From positions 21,000 to 84,999 of the forward strand of contig CAZWKE010000011.1 in the NCBI GenBank assembly GCA_964634205.1: a stretch of 64,000 nt of DNA, read 5' to 3'. The notes under the pieces were generated by a model, which did no database searches, was not told the origin of the DNA, and worked only from the letters and a program-made list of their open reading frames with translations. Made by a program: the position numbers and the translations under genes. Source of the stretch: JAFGGG01 sp964634205 (lineage in GTDB: Bacteria > Spirochaetota > Spirochaetia > SZUA-6 > RPPD01). Shown here piece after piece: positions 42,954 through 50,376 of this stretch (the stretch's first letter is position 1; the number at the start of each line of letters is the position of its first letter).

Positions 42954-44093
42954 CTATTGTATTTTCAGCGTGGAAAGCCCCAACAGCGCGAACAGTCCGC
43001 CCAATATCCAGAAACGGGTGACCACCTTGGACTCCTTCCAGCCTTTTAACTCAAAATGATGGTGCAGCGGCGCCATCAAAAACACCCTTTTTTTGGTAAA
43101 CTTATAATACAGCACCTGGATGATGACCGACAGGGTTTCCAGCACGAACACCCCGCCGATGACGATAATCAACACCTCCTTTTTCAGAATAAGCGCAAAG
43201 ACGCCGATCAGACCGCCCAGCGAAAGACTCCCCGTATCTCCCATCATGATCTCCGCCGGATGGGCGTTAAACCAGAGAAACCCGACGCACGCTCCCACCA
43301 GGGCCATCCCGGCGATGGTCAGCTCCCCGCTGTTGTTCACAAACGGGATACCCAGGTATTCGGCAAAGCGGATGTTTCCGGTAAGGTAGGCCATAATGGC
43401 AAAGGTAATACCCACCATAATAATCAAACCGGTGGCCAGACCGTCCAGGCCGTCGGTGAGGTTCACCGCGTTGGAGGTGGACAACAGCAGCAGCACTGAA
43501 AAGGGGATGTAAAAGAAGGAAAAATCCAACACCGGGTTTTTTAAGAAAGGAATGTAGAGCAGCGTGGTGTAATCGTATTTTACCATCATCTTCATCCCGT
43601 TAAACAGGGGCGGAGAAAGGGTCAGGGTATGGTAGTTCCTAAAGGTAAAAATCAGCAGGGCAATGGCAAGCGAGAGCACAAACTGCGTAATCCATTTAAA
43701 CCCACTGGTAAGTCCGGCCGCGTTTTTGCGTTTTATCTTTAAGTAATCGTCTACAAAACCGATACCGCCGAAGCCCACCACCGCGAGCAGAATGATCCAG
43801 GTATAGGTATTGTCAAGATTCTGCCACAGCAGTACCGCGACCACCACCGAAATAATAATCAGAATCCCACCCATTGTGGGGGTGCCTGATTTGGATAGGT
43901 GGGTTTCCGGACCGTCATGCCTGATCTTCTGGCCGACTTTGAGTTCACGCAGCTTTCTGATGATGCGGGGACCGAACAAAAATGAAATTAACAGTGCGGT
44001 AACGGCCGCGTACGCAGCACGAAAGGTAATGTATTGGAACACGTTAAAAAATGTGATGTATTTTACAAGCGGATAAAGTAATTTCAGTACCAC
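42954..44093 (-). CDS. mraY: Phospho-N-acetylmuramoyl-pentapeptide transferase MraY
   Basis: MraY makes lipid I from UDP-MurNAc-pentapeptide and undecaprenyl phosphate. The 379 residues have ten membrane segments, the motifs KSGTPTMGGILII, DDYLKIKRKNAAGLTSGFKW, NAVNLTDGLDGLATG (catalytic Asp), MMGDTGSLSLGG and APLHHHFELKGW. The start is GTG at 44093, with GGAGG 7 nt upstream. Confidence 0.97.
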   Translation of the reverse strand: MVLKLLYPLVKYITFFNVFQYITFRAAYAAVTALLISFLFGPRIIRKLRELKVGQKIRHDGPETHLSKSGTPTMGGILIIISVVVAVLLWQNLDNTYTWIILLAVVGFGGIGFVDDYLKIKRKNAAGLTSGFKWITQFVLSLAIALLIFTFRNYHTLTLSPPLFNGMKMMVKYDYTTLLYIPFLKNPVLDFSFFYIPFSVLLLLSTSNAVNLTDGLDGLATGLIIMVGITFAIMAYLTGNIRFAEYLGIPFVNNSGELTIAGMALVGACVGFLWFNAHPAEIMMGDTGSLSLGGLIGVFALILKKEVLIIVIGGVFVLETLSVIIQVLYYKFTKKRVFLMAPLHHHFELKGWKESKVVTRFWILGGLFALLGLSTLKIQ

Positions 44094-44121
44094 GACATTC
44101 CCTCCCTTTTGCGTTGTACGG

Positions 44122-45543
44122 CTAACCGGCGGCTGTCACCAGCCTTTCCAGCTCCATGGCCCGCGAGCCTTTGATCAGCACGATATCTCCCTCGCGTACA
44201 TATTCTTGTAACAGTGGTGCCAACTCCGGCACGGAGGCCTTCCAGACAAGCCTGGTGTGTCCCGCGGCGCGTCCGGCCTCGCGCCCGGCTTCGGCAAAGG
44301 CCTCGTGCATTTCATCTCCCAAAAAAAACACGGCATGAAGCCCCATGTTGACCGCCAGCCTGCCGAGCTTTGTGTGGGACCGCCTGCTTGTGCCGCCAAG
44401 CTCAAGCATACTGCCCAACACCGCGATCTTTCTTCCCTGCCAGCCAAGATTATGCAGAAATTCCAAGACCTTGGCCATGGAATCCGGGCTGGCGTTATAA
44501 TAATCCTTAATAAGCGTCACCTTGCCGCGCGTTATTTCGGACCGGCCGAACAGGGGCCGGACGCGCTCCAGGCCGTGCTTGACCGCCTGCTTGTCCAGAC
44601 CCAGTTCCCGGGCCACCGCGATCGCGGCCAGGGCATTGATATAATTATGCTTTCCGAAAAGCGGGAAGCGGATCCGGAGCTCCTCCCAGTTGATGATTGT
44701 TCCATCTAACCCCAGATCCTCTATCCCTAAAAGCCCTTTACTGCTCTTTTGTCCATACGGAATGACCTTCCCGTTTACGCCCCGGGAAAGAAATTCCCGA
44801 TACTCATCATCCTCATAAATGAACAGGCACTGTTTTCCCGAAAAATGGGAAGTAATCTTCTTTTTTTCCGCCGCGATATTGCGGCGCGAACCCAAAAGCC
44901 CGACATGCGCGTTTCCGATATTGGTGATCAACGCCATGTCCGGCCGTACAATCCCGCTTAACGCGTCCATCTCATCTTTGTGATTTATGCCCATCTCGAA
45001 CACCGCGTAGGTATACGAGGCGTCAACCCTGAAAGCGGTCAGCGGAACCCCGGTCTCCGAGTTGAAATTCCCTTCGTTGGTAATGGTCGGGGCGGCCGCC
45101 GCCAGCACCTCACCCAATATTTCCTTGGTGGTGGTTTTGCCGCTGCTCCCGGTGATACCGATACGGAACACCCCGGGCAGTCGCGCCATATGCCAGGCCG
45201 CAAGCCCCTGCAGGGCCTGCAAAGTATCCGGCACGGCCACACAGGAGGCCCCCTCCTGCCGCAGCAGCGGTAACAATCCCCGTCCGCGTTCGGTCCATTC
45301 GCGCCGGGTTACCAGGAGCGCGGCCGCGCCCCTGCGGGCGGCGTCCTCCAGGTAACGGTGACCGTCCGTATGTTCACCGGGCAGAGCCACAAACAGGGAA
45401 CCGGGTTCTACCTCACGGGAATCGATACATACCGCGGACACCGGTACGGTTCCGATAAAGGGACATTCCCCGCCCACCGCGGCAATCAGCTCGTCAAGCG
45501 TAAACAGCGTCTGTTTGGTTTTGGTTCCCTTCACCGTTTTCAT
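44122..45543 (-). CDS. murF: UDP-N-acetylmuramoyl-tripeptide--D-Ala-D-Ala ligase MurF
   Basis: MurF adds D-Ala-D-Ala to UDP-MurNAc-tripeptide. The 473 residues have the N-terminal Mur domain (FTLDELIAAVGGE, VCIDSREVEPGSLFVALPGEHTDGH), the P-loop GITGSSGKTTTKEIL (about 130-144), TNEGNFNSETGVPLT, the EMGINHKDEMDALS motif, and the C-terminal ligase domain (IKDYYNASPDSMAKVLEFL). The sequence is locally GC-rich. No other mur ligase gene is in the window. Confidence 0.97.
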   Translation of the reverse strand: MKTVKGTKTKQTLFTLDELIAAVGGECPFIGTVPVSAVCIDSREVEPGSLFVALPGEHTDGHRYLEDAARRGAAALLVTRREWTERGRGLLPLLRQEGASCVAVPDTLQALQGLAAWHMARLPGVFRIGITGSSGKTTTKEILGEVLAAAAPTITNEGNFNSETGVPLTAFRVDASYTYAVFEMGINHKDEMDALSGIVRPDMALITNIGNAHVGLLGSRRNIAAEKKKITSHFSGKQCLFIYEDDEYREFLSRGVNGKVIPYGQKSSKGLLGIEDLGLDGTIINWEELRIRFPLFGKHNYINALAAIAVARELGLDKQAVKHGLERVRPLFGRSEITRGKVTLIKDYYNASPDSMAKVLEFLHNLGWQGRKIAVLGSMLELGGTSRRSHTKLGRLAVNMGLHAVFFLGDEMHEAFAEAGREAGRAAGHTRLVWKASVPELAPLLQEYVREGDIVLIKGSRAMELERLVTAAG

Positions 45544-45554
45544 CTGCTTCCTTT

Positions 45555-45827
45555 TTATTCGATCACGACCTTGCGTACATGCTCCTTGTCGATTTTATGC
45601 AGGCCCAGCTCCTCCGTGGCGATCTTTTCTATGCGCTGCGGGGTCCGCAGGACCTCTATACTGGCAATAAGCTTTTTGTTCTTTTCCACCCATTCCTTCT
45701 GCCGGGCTTCCATCTGTCGGACTTCACTTCTCAGTTTTACAAAATTATACGCCTGCACGCTGCTGAAAAAAAGCACCAGCGGAATGGTACAGGCAAATAT
45801 GATAATCAACACTCTTTTATACGTCAT
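45555..45827 (-). CDS. ftsL: Cell division protein FtsL-like
   Basis: This 90-residue bitopic protein has a short basic N-terminus, one membrane helix (VLIIIFACTIPLVLFFSSV), then a coiled coil and LGLHKIDKEHVRKVVIE. Its size, topology and place between rsmH and murF make it FtsL. I chose the ATG at 45827, with GGAG 8 nt upstream, over the ATG at 45833; the former overlaps the rsmH TGA as ATGA. Confidence 0.82.
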   Translation of the reverse strand: MTYKRVLIIIFACTIPLVLFFSSVQAYNFVKLRSEVRQMEARQKEWVEKNKKLIASIEVLRTPQRIEKIATEELGLHKIDKEHVRKVVIE

Positions 45828-46798
45828 GCGCATTTCTCCACCACTCTCAGTTTGGCGCTGCGGGCCGCCTGATTTATTCGGAGCTCGTTTTCATCGGCTG
45901 TCACCGGCTTCTTGGTGAGCAATACCAGTTCTTTTTTGCCCCTACATTGACAAATCGGCCATTCCGGGGGGCAGGTACAGGCCTTATTTTTCTCCTTGAA
46001 AAAGTGTTTGACGATCCGGTCTTCCAGTGAATGGAAGGAGATCACCGCCATCCTGCCGCCGGCCCCAAGCCGGTCGAACCCCAGGCCCAGCCCTTCTTCC
46101 AGCTCCGCCAGTTCGGCGTTCACCGCAATGCGCAGTGCCTGAAAGGTCTTGGTGGCCGCGTGGATGCGCCGGTGCCGGTACGCGGGCGGTACGGCATGTA
46201 TAATCAACTCAGCCAGCTCCGCGGTGGTGCGGAGGGGCTGCTTCTTTCTCCGGGTACAAATCGCCCGCGCGATGGAGAAGGCGTGCGCTTCCTCACCGTA
46301 TTCCCGCAGCAGCCCTGTCAACTCCTCCCGGGACGCGGTATTGATGATATCATAAGCGGTGCGCGGTCGTGTTTCATCGATGCGCATATCCAGGTATTCA
46401 TCACGGCGAAAAGAAAATCCCCTGCCGCTTTTTTCATAATGAAAACGGGAAATACCCAGGTCAAAGAGAATGCGATCGGGTTTTCTTCTATAATATTCCG
46501 TATAATTCTTGAAAAACTCGGAGAAGCGCATGGTAAATAATCTTACCCTGGCTCCATACTGCTGCAAACGGTCGGCCGCGGAAACGATCTGGTCCTTGTC
46601 CGCGTCCACGCAGAGCAGGAGCATATTGGGATAGCGCTCCAGAAAGGCCCGGGCGTGCCCGCCCTCCCCGCAGGTAGCGTCCACCAGCACGGTCTTTCCC
46701 GCGGATGCCGGCCGCAGGAACTCCAGCACCTGCGACAACAGGACCGGGGTGTGCACCGCGTGATTGTTTTGTGTTGAATCCGTAAGCCCGTTACTCAT
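45824..46798 (-). CDS. rsmH: 16S rRNA (cytosine-N4)-methyltransferase RsmH
   Basis: RsmH (MraW) methylates C1402 of 16S rRNA with SAM. The 324 residues show HTPVLLSQVLEFLRP, the SAM site LVDATCGEGGHARAFLERYP (38-57), GISRFHYEKSGRGFSFRRD, VISFHSLEDRIVKHFF, and CPPEWPICQC near the end. ATG at 46798 overlaps the mraZ stop by 8 nt. Confidence 0.97.
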   Translation of the reverse strand: MSNGLTDSTQNNHAVHTPVLLSQVLEFLRPASAGKTVLVDATCGEGGHARAFLERYPNMLLLCVDADKDQIVSAADRLQQYGARVRLFTMRFSEFFKNYTEYYRRKPDRILFDLGISRFHYEKSGRGFSFRRDEYLDMRIDETRPRTAYDIINTASREELTGLLREYGEEAHAFSIARAICTRRKKQPLRTTAELAELIIHAVPPAYRHRRIHAATKTFQALRIAVNAELAELEEGLGLGFDRLGAGGRMAVISFHSLEDRIVKHFFKEKNKACTCPPEWPICQCRGKKELVLLTKKPVTADENELRINQAARSAKLRVVEKCA

Positions 46799-47240
46799 TT
46801 CTAAAGGTCACCTTTGCTCCCAGTTCTTCGGCCGCGTCCCGGAACTTGCTTTCATTCTCGTTCCAGTAGACCTGGTAATTTTCCTCATCCCAGATCTCCA
46901 TATACTTCAGCATTCCCAGGATTATACATTCTTTTTTTAATCCCGCATATTCACGCAGGGTTTGGGGAATGCTGATCCGCCCGGATTTGTCGATATCCAG
47001 TTCTTGTGCGGGCGCCAGTATTCTTCTTTGAATCAGCCTGGCCTTCTCATGAAACAATGAAGAGGAAACCAGCATATCCTGGGCGATCCGCTTCCATTCC
47101 TCCGGCGAAAACAACCAGATACACTTTTCCACGCCCCGGGTAACAATCAGCACATTGCCGGTTATCTCGGTCCGCATCCGTACGGGTATCATGAGTCTCC
47201 CCTTATCATCCAATGAATACTTGAATTCGCCGGTTAACAT
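46791..47240 (-). CDS. mraZ: Transcriptional regulator MraZ
   Basis: MraZ is the SpoVT/AbrB-like repressor of the division cluster. The 149 residues contain two AbrB-like repeats, GEFKYSLDDKGRLMIPVRMR and ELDIDKSGRISIPQTLREYAGL, each with the DxKGR- or DxxGR-type DNA-contact motif. I chose the ATG at 47240 (MLTGEFKYSL, the usual family start) over a GTG at 47255; a stop lies 3 codons before that GTG. It is the first gene of the cluster, with a promoter and a MraZ-type operator just upstream. Confidence 0.95.
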   Translation of the reverse strand: MLTGEFKYSLDDKGRLMIPVRMRTEITGNVLIVTRGVEKCIWLFSPEEWKRIAQDMLVSSSLFHEKARLIQRRILAPAQELDIDKSGRISIPQTLREYAGLKKECIILGMLKYMEIWDEENYQVYWNENESKFRDAAEELGAKVTFRNE

Positions 47241-47269
47241 CCACTCCTCTACCACATTCTGCTAAAATA

Positions 47270-47284
47270 TCCCACTTTTTCCCA
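47270..47284 (-). promoter_or_regulatory. MraZ operator (two TGGGA boxes spaced 5 nt)
   Basis: The minus strand reads TGGGA-AAAAG-TGGGA, exactly the TGGGN-N5-TGGGN direct-repeat rule known for MraZ binding in E. coli and other bacteria. It lies 30-44 nt before the mraZ ATG and just downstream of the predicted -10, so bound MraZ would cover the transcription start. A third TGGGA (47302-47306) overlaps the promoter spacer but is out of the 10-nt phase. Confidence 0.82.
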
Positions 47285-47294
47285 CAACATGATC

Positions 47295-47322
47295 ATTTTA
47301 ATCCCAAAACGTTTTCTGTCAA
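47295..47322 (-). promoter_or_regulatory. Predicted promoter of mraZ-fts cluster
   Basis: On the minus strand there is -35 TTGACA (47317-47322), a 16-nt spacer with palindrome AAAACGTTTT (47306-47315), and -10 TAAAAT (47295-47300). The block TTGACAGAAAACGTTTTG is identical to that upstream of fliO. It lies in the 254-nt gap between mraZ and korC; no clear kor terminator was found there, although a CCTGC/GCAGG hairpin occurs near 47450. Confidence 0.72.
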
Positions 47323-47509
47323 CTATTATTTTTATGAAAAAAGTAATTTAATCCCGCTTTTTGAGAAAAAAGACTACATGTTTGTGTGGTAGTTATACAT
47401 TTTTACTGTTTTTTCGCTGTTTTTAAAAGGATTTCTCCAAAACGGCCCTATCCTGCGGCATGCAGGCGCTCAGCCCGGAATACGGCAGGTGCCGCCTTAT
47501 AGCAAAGTA

Positions 47510-48061
47510 TCAGGCGGAAAGCCGCTCTACGCTCTCAAATCCCAGGTCCAGGGCCTGCTTGTTCAGGTCGTTAAAGCGGCGGTTGCGTTCGGAAACCGCC
47601 TCGGAAAGCGCGTTTTTTACGGAGTCCAGGCCCGCGATATCCGATTTCAGCTTCAACAAGGCCCCGACAGCCACCATGTTGGCCGTCTTGGCCGATCCCG
47701 CCTCTTCCGCCAACTCGTTTGCGTTTACGGCCACACTGACAATATCCTTGCGCCCGGACTTCCGGTCGATGAGTGAGGAGTTATAAATTAAAAGTCCCCC
47801 GGGCTGCAGGGTCTTCTCGAACTTGCGCAGGGATGGCTCGTTTAAGGCCACACACACCGAAGGATAAAACACCAGGGGAGAAGGGATCTCTTCCCCGGAG
47901 ACCACCACCGCGCAGTTTGCCGTGCCTCCGCGCATCTCCGCACCGTACGAAGGAATATGAGACACGAATTTACCTTCCTGCATGGCGGCAATACACACCA
48001 GTTTTCCCGCAAGAATGATTCCCTGTCCGCCGAACCCGGCAAAGATTATCTTCTCTGTCAT
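47510..48061 (-). CDS. korC: 2-oxoacid:ferredoxin oxidoreductase, gamma subunit
   Basis: This is the gamma subunit of a four-part enzyme that oxidatively decarboxylates 2-oxoacids to acyl-CoA with ferredoxin as acceptor. The 183 residues show the domain signature IIFAGFGGQGIILAGKLV, SYGAEMRGGTANCAVVVSGEEI and PSPLVFYPSVCVALNEPSL. It ends the operon korD-korA-korB-korC. ATG at 48061 with TAGGAGA upstream. The substrate (branched-chain or 2-oxoglutarate) is not settled by this subunit. Confidence 0.93.
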   Translation of the reverse strand: MTEKIIFAGFGGQGIILAGKLVCIAAMQEGKFVSHIPSYGAEMRGGTANCAVVVSGEEIPSPLVFYPSVCVALNEPSLRKFEKTLQPGGLLIYNSSLIDRKSGRKDIVSVAVNANELAEEAGSAKTANMVAVGALLKLKSDIAGLDSVKNALSEAVSERNRRFNDLNKQALDLGFESVERLSA

Positions 48062-48070
48062 GCGCTTCTC

Positions 48071-48835
48071 CTACCGATCTCGAAAATTTCCCAGCGGATA
48101 ATACGGGACCATCTGTTTCTCTATCCATTCCGTGGCACTCACCGGTTTCATGCCCCAGCCCGTGGGACACATGGAGAGTACCTCGATAAAGGAGTAGCCG
48201 CGATTTTCCATCTGGTTTTTAAGCCCTTTTTTCAGGGCCTTCTTGGTCCTGATGATGTGCTTTACGGAGTGTACGCTGGTACGTTCGATAAAAACCGGCG
48301 CCTCCAACGTATCTATAAGCTCACAGGCCCGGATGGGGTAGCCCGCCTCGGCCGCGCTTCTGCCGTAGGGTGAGGTCTTGGTCTTCTGCCCCACCAGCGA
48401 GGTAGGGGCCATCTGCCCGCCGGTCATGCCGTACAGGGCGTTGTTGATGAACACCACCGTGATGTTCTCGCCGCGGTTTGCCGTGTGTATTGTCTCGGCC
48501 GTACCGATTGCCAAAAGGTCGCCGTCTCCCTGGTAGGCAATCACGATATTCTCCGGATTGACCCGCTTTAAGCCCGTGGCCACGGCCGGGACGCGCCCGT
48601 GCGCCGCCTCGCACCCGTCGACATTGATATAAAAAAAGGCCAGCACCCCGCAGCCCACCGGGGCAATCAGCACGGTCTTCTGCGGTATCCCCAATTCGTC
48701 TATAAGCTCGGCCAGAAGCCGGTGGACGATTCCATGGCCGCAGCCCGCACAGTAATGGTGCGGCCTTCGGTTCAAAGACGGTGTGGGCGAGAAAACCGTT
48801 TTTTCCCGCAGTTTTTCCTTTGTATCAAGCTGCAT
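48071..48835 (-). CDS. korB: 2-oxoacid:ferredoxin oxidoreductase, beta (TPP-binding) subunit
   Basis: The beta subunit binds thiamine diphosphate. The 254 residues have HHYCAGCGHGIVHRLLAE, APVGCGVLAFFYINVDGCEAAHGRVPAVATGLKR (in part), the TPP motif AYQGDGDLLAIGTAETIHTANRGENITVVFINN (GDG...NN), and YGMTGGQMAPTS. The ATG at 48835 overlaps the korA stop by 11 nt. Confidence 0.95.
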   Translation of the reverse strand: MQLDTKEKLREKTVFSPTPSLNRRPHHYCAGCGHGIVHRLLAELIDELGIPQKTVLIAPVGCGVLAFFYINVDGCEAAHGRVPAVATGLKRVNPENIVIAYQGDGDLLAIGTAETIHTANRGENITVVFINNALYGMTGGQMAPTSLVGQKTKTSPYGRSAAEAGYPIRACELIDTLEAPVFIERTSVHSVKHIIRTKKALKKGLKNQMENRGYSFIEVLSMCPTGWGMKPVSATEWIEKQMVPYYPLGNFRDR

Positions 48836-49880
48836 AGCTTTTTATCCTTTCCGTAATACTTTCGATTTCCGGGGTCATGCCCCCCATTCTTCCCAAAAAA
48901 TCCACCGGCACGCTGCCGTTTACCGCCAGGCGGACGTCCTCGACCATCTGACCCGCGTTCATTTCCACGACAAGGACCTTTTTCTTTCCCTGCGCGCAGG
49001 CGGCCAGTTCCCGCGAAGGAAACGGCCAGAGCGTGATCGGCCGAAACAGCCCGGCCTTTACTCCCTGGCTTTTAAGGGCCTGTACCGCGGACTTGAGCAG
49101 CCGTGAGCTGATCCCGAACCCGACCAGCAGGTACTCCGCGTCAGCGGTGTTATATTCCTCGGAGCGGGTTTCGTGTTGCATTATCTCCCGGTATTTTTCC
49201 TGAAGCTTCAGGTTAAGCTTCTCCAGCGCATCCTCGGGACGCAGGCGCAGGGAACGCACAATGTGCGGTTTGCGGCCTTTGGCGCCGTCCAGGATCCATT
49301 CCGATTTATCGAACTTCAGGCCTGTAGGCTCCGGCAGCACCAGGGGCTCGGACATCTGCCCCAAAAATCCGTCTCCCAGGATCATGCAGATCATGCGGTA
49401 GCGGTCCGCCAGGTCAAAGGCGAGCACGGTCAGGTCCGCCAGCTCCTGCACGGAGTTGGGGGCCAGTACGATCAGGCGATAGTCGCCGTGACCGCCGCCC
49501 TTGGTGGCCTGAAAATAATCCGCCTGCGATCCGGCGATATTTCCCAGGCCGGGGCCTCCCCGCATCATGTTCACCACCACCGCCGGCAGCTCCGCTCCGG
49601 CCATATAGGAGATGCCCTCCTGTTTCAGGCTTATCCCCGGAGATGAGGAAGAGGTCATGACCCGGGCCCCCGCCGCCGCGGCGCCGAAGACCATATTTAT
49701 GGCAGCGATCTCACTTTCGGCCTGAATAAAAGTACCGCCCACCTGGGGCAGGCGCATGGCAAAATACGCCGGCACCTCATTCTGCGGGGTAATGGGATAA
49801 CCGAAAAAATACCGGCAGCCGGCAATAACCGCCGCCTCGGCCAGGGCCTCATTTCCCTTCATTAGTATTTTTTTACTCAT
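48825..49880 (-). CDS. korA: 2-oxoacid:ferredoxin oxidoreductase, alpha subunit (VorB-type)
   Basis: The alpha subunit carries the pyrimidine-binding and domain II parts. The 351 residues from the ATG at 49880 match the VorB type: KKILMKGNEALAEAAVIAGCRYFFGYPITPQNE (in part), QAESEIAAINMVFGAAAAGARVMTSSSSPGISLKQEGISYMAGAELP (in part) and GGPGLGNIAGSQADYFQATKGGGHGDYRLIVLAP (in part). This points to 2-oxoisovalerate and similar branched-chain acids as substrate, although KorA enzymes are close relatives. The start at 49880 gives the usual N-terminus; a longer frame to 50057 lies inside korD. Confidence 0.92.
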   Translation of the reverse strand: MSKKILMKGNEALAEAAVIAGCRYFFGYPITPQNEVPAYFAMRLPQVGGTFIQAESEIAAINMVFGAAAAGARVMTSSSSPGISLKQEGISYMAGAELPAVVVNMMRGGPGLGNIAGSQADYFQATKGGGHGDYRLIVLAPNSVQELADLTVLAFDLADRYRMICMILGDGFLGQMSEPLVLPEPTGLKFDKSEWILDGAKGRKPHIVRSLRLRPEDALEKLNLKLQEKYREIMQHETRSEEYNTADAEYLLVGFGISSRLLKSAVQALKSQGVKAGLFRPITLWPFPSRELAACAQGKKKVLVVEMNAGQMVEDVRLAVNGSVPVDFLGRMGGMTPEIESITERIKSYAA

Positions 49881-49882
49881 AC

Positions 49883-50110
49883 CTATGTTCGTACCCCTTC
49901 GTATTTGATTACGTTGATCGCGTATTCCGGACAGATAAGCGCGCAAAAGGTACACGCCGTGCAGTTGTCCGAATCGTCGAAACAGGCATACGGCACCCCC
50001 TGCTCGTTCGATTCTGCGGACATTGAAAGTACCTTCTGCGGACAGGCATGGACACACAGTTCACAGCCTTTGCATAATGATATATCGATTATTGGTTTTC
50101 CCAATGCCAT
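49883..50110 (-). CDS. korD: 2-oxoacid:ferredoxin oxidoreductase, delta (ferredoxin-like) subunit
   Basis: This 75-residue protein has two [4Fe-4S] motifs, CKGCELCVHACP and CTACTFCALICP. It passes electrons from the TPP centre to free ferredoxin. It is the first gene of the operon, 2 nt before korA. ATG at 50110 with GGGAGGA upstream and a predicted promoter at 50146-50174. Confidence 0.94.
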   Translation of the reverse strand: MALGKPIIDISLCKGCELCVHACPQKVLSMSAESNEQGVPYACFDDSDNCTACTFCALICPEYAINVIKYEGVRT

Positions 50111-50145
50111 TTCGTTCCTCCCGTTTACATTGCCAATTATTTATA

Positions 50146-50174
50146 AACATATCCGTATACGTATGGTTTGTCAA
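50146..50174 (-). promoter_or_regulatory. Predicted promoter of the kor operon
   Basis: On the minus strand there is a perfect -35 TTGACA (50169-50174), a 17-nt spacer containing ATACGTAT, and -10 TATGTT (50146-50151). It lies about 36 nt before korD. The island inverted repeat core begins 54 nt upstream of the -35. Confidence 0.6.
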
Positions 50175-50228
50175 TATTAATCTTCAGGAAACTTTACGAC
50201 GTGGGACTCAGTGAGTATTTGTAGTATT

Positions 50229-50260
50229 TATCGGCTGACGCCTGTTCTCCGGGATAATCG
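50229..50260 (-). repeat. Left copy of island-flanking inverted repeat
   Basis: The plus strand starts TATCGGCTGACGCCTGTTCT and ends CCGGGATAATCG. Its reverse complement matches 55692-55723 at 28 of 32 positions without gaps; differences are spread, three of the four being transitions. A 13-nt part also occurs by chance inside motB, so only the full-length match is meaningful. Confidence 0.75.
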
Positions 50261-50376
50261 AAGGGATTTTTCCCTTCACATTTGTCCCAGAAATCCATTG
50301 TTTTACTATTACTTAAAATTAGTCTTACCGATGTAACCGCCGGTGCTTCACCCTTAGTTTTCTTTGTTATAAACTT

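Noticed and set aside
50228..50240. GCCGATAA-like sigma28 -10 box inside the left inverted repeat
   Set aside because: No TAAA-type -35 at the required distance, and the right repeat copy does not keep the box.
50261..50279. GAAGGGA/TCCCTTC hairpin as terminator of the radical SAM gene
   Set aside because: Good 7-bp stem but no T-tract on either strand, so a standard intrinsic terminator is not supported.
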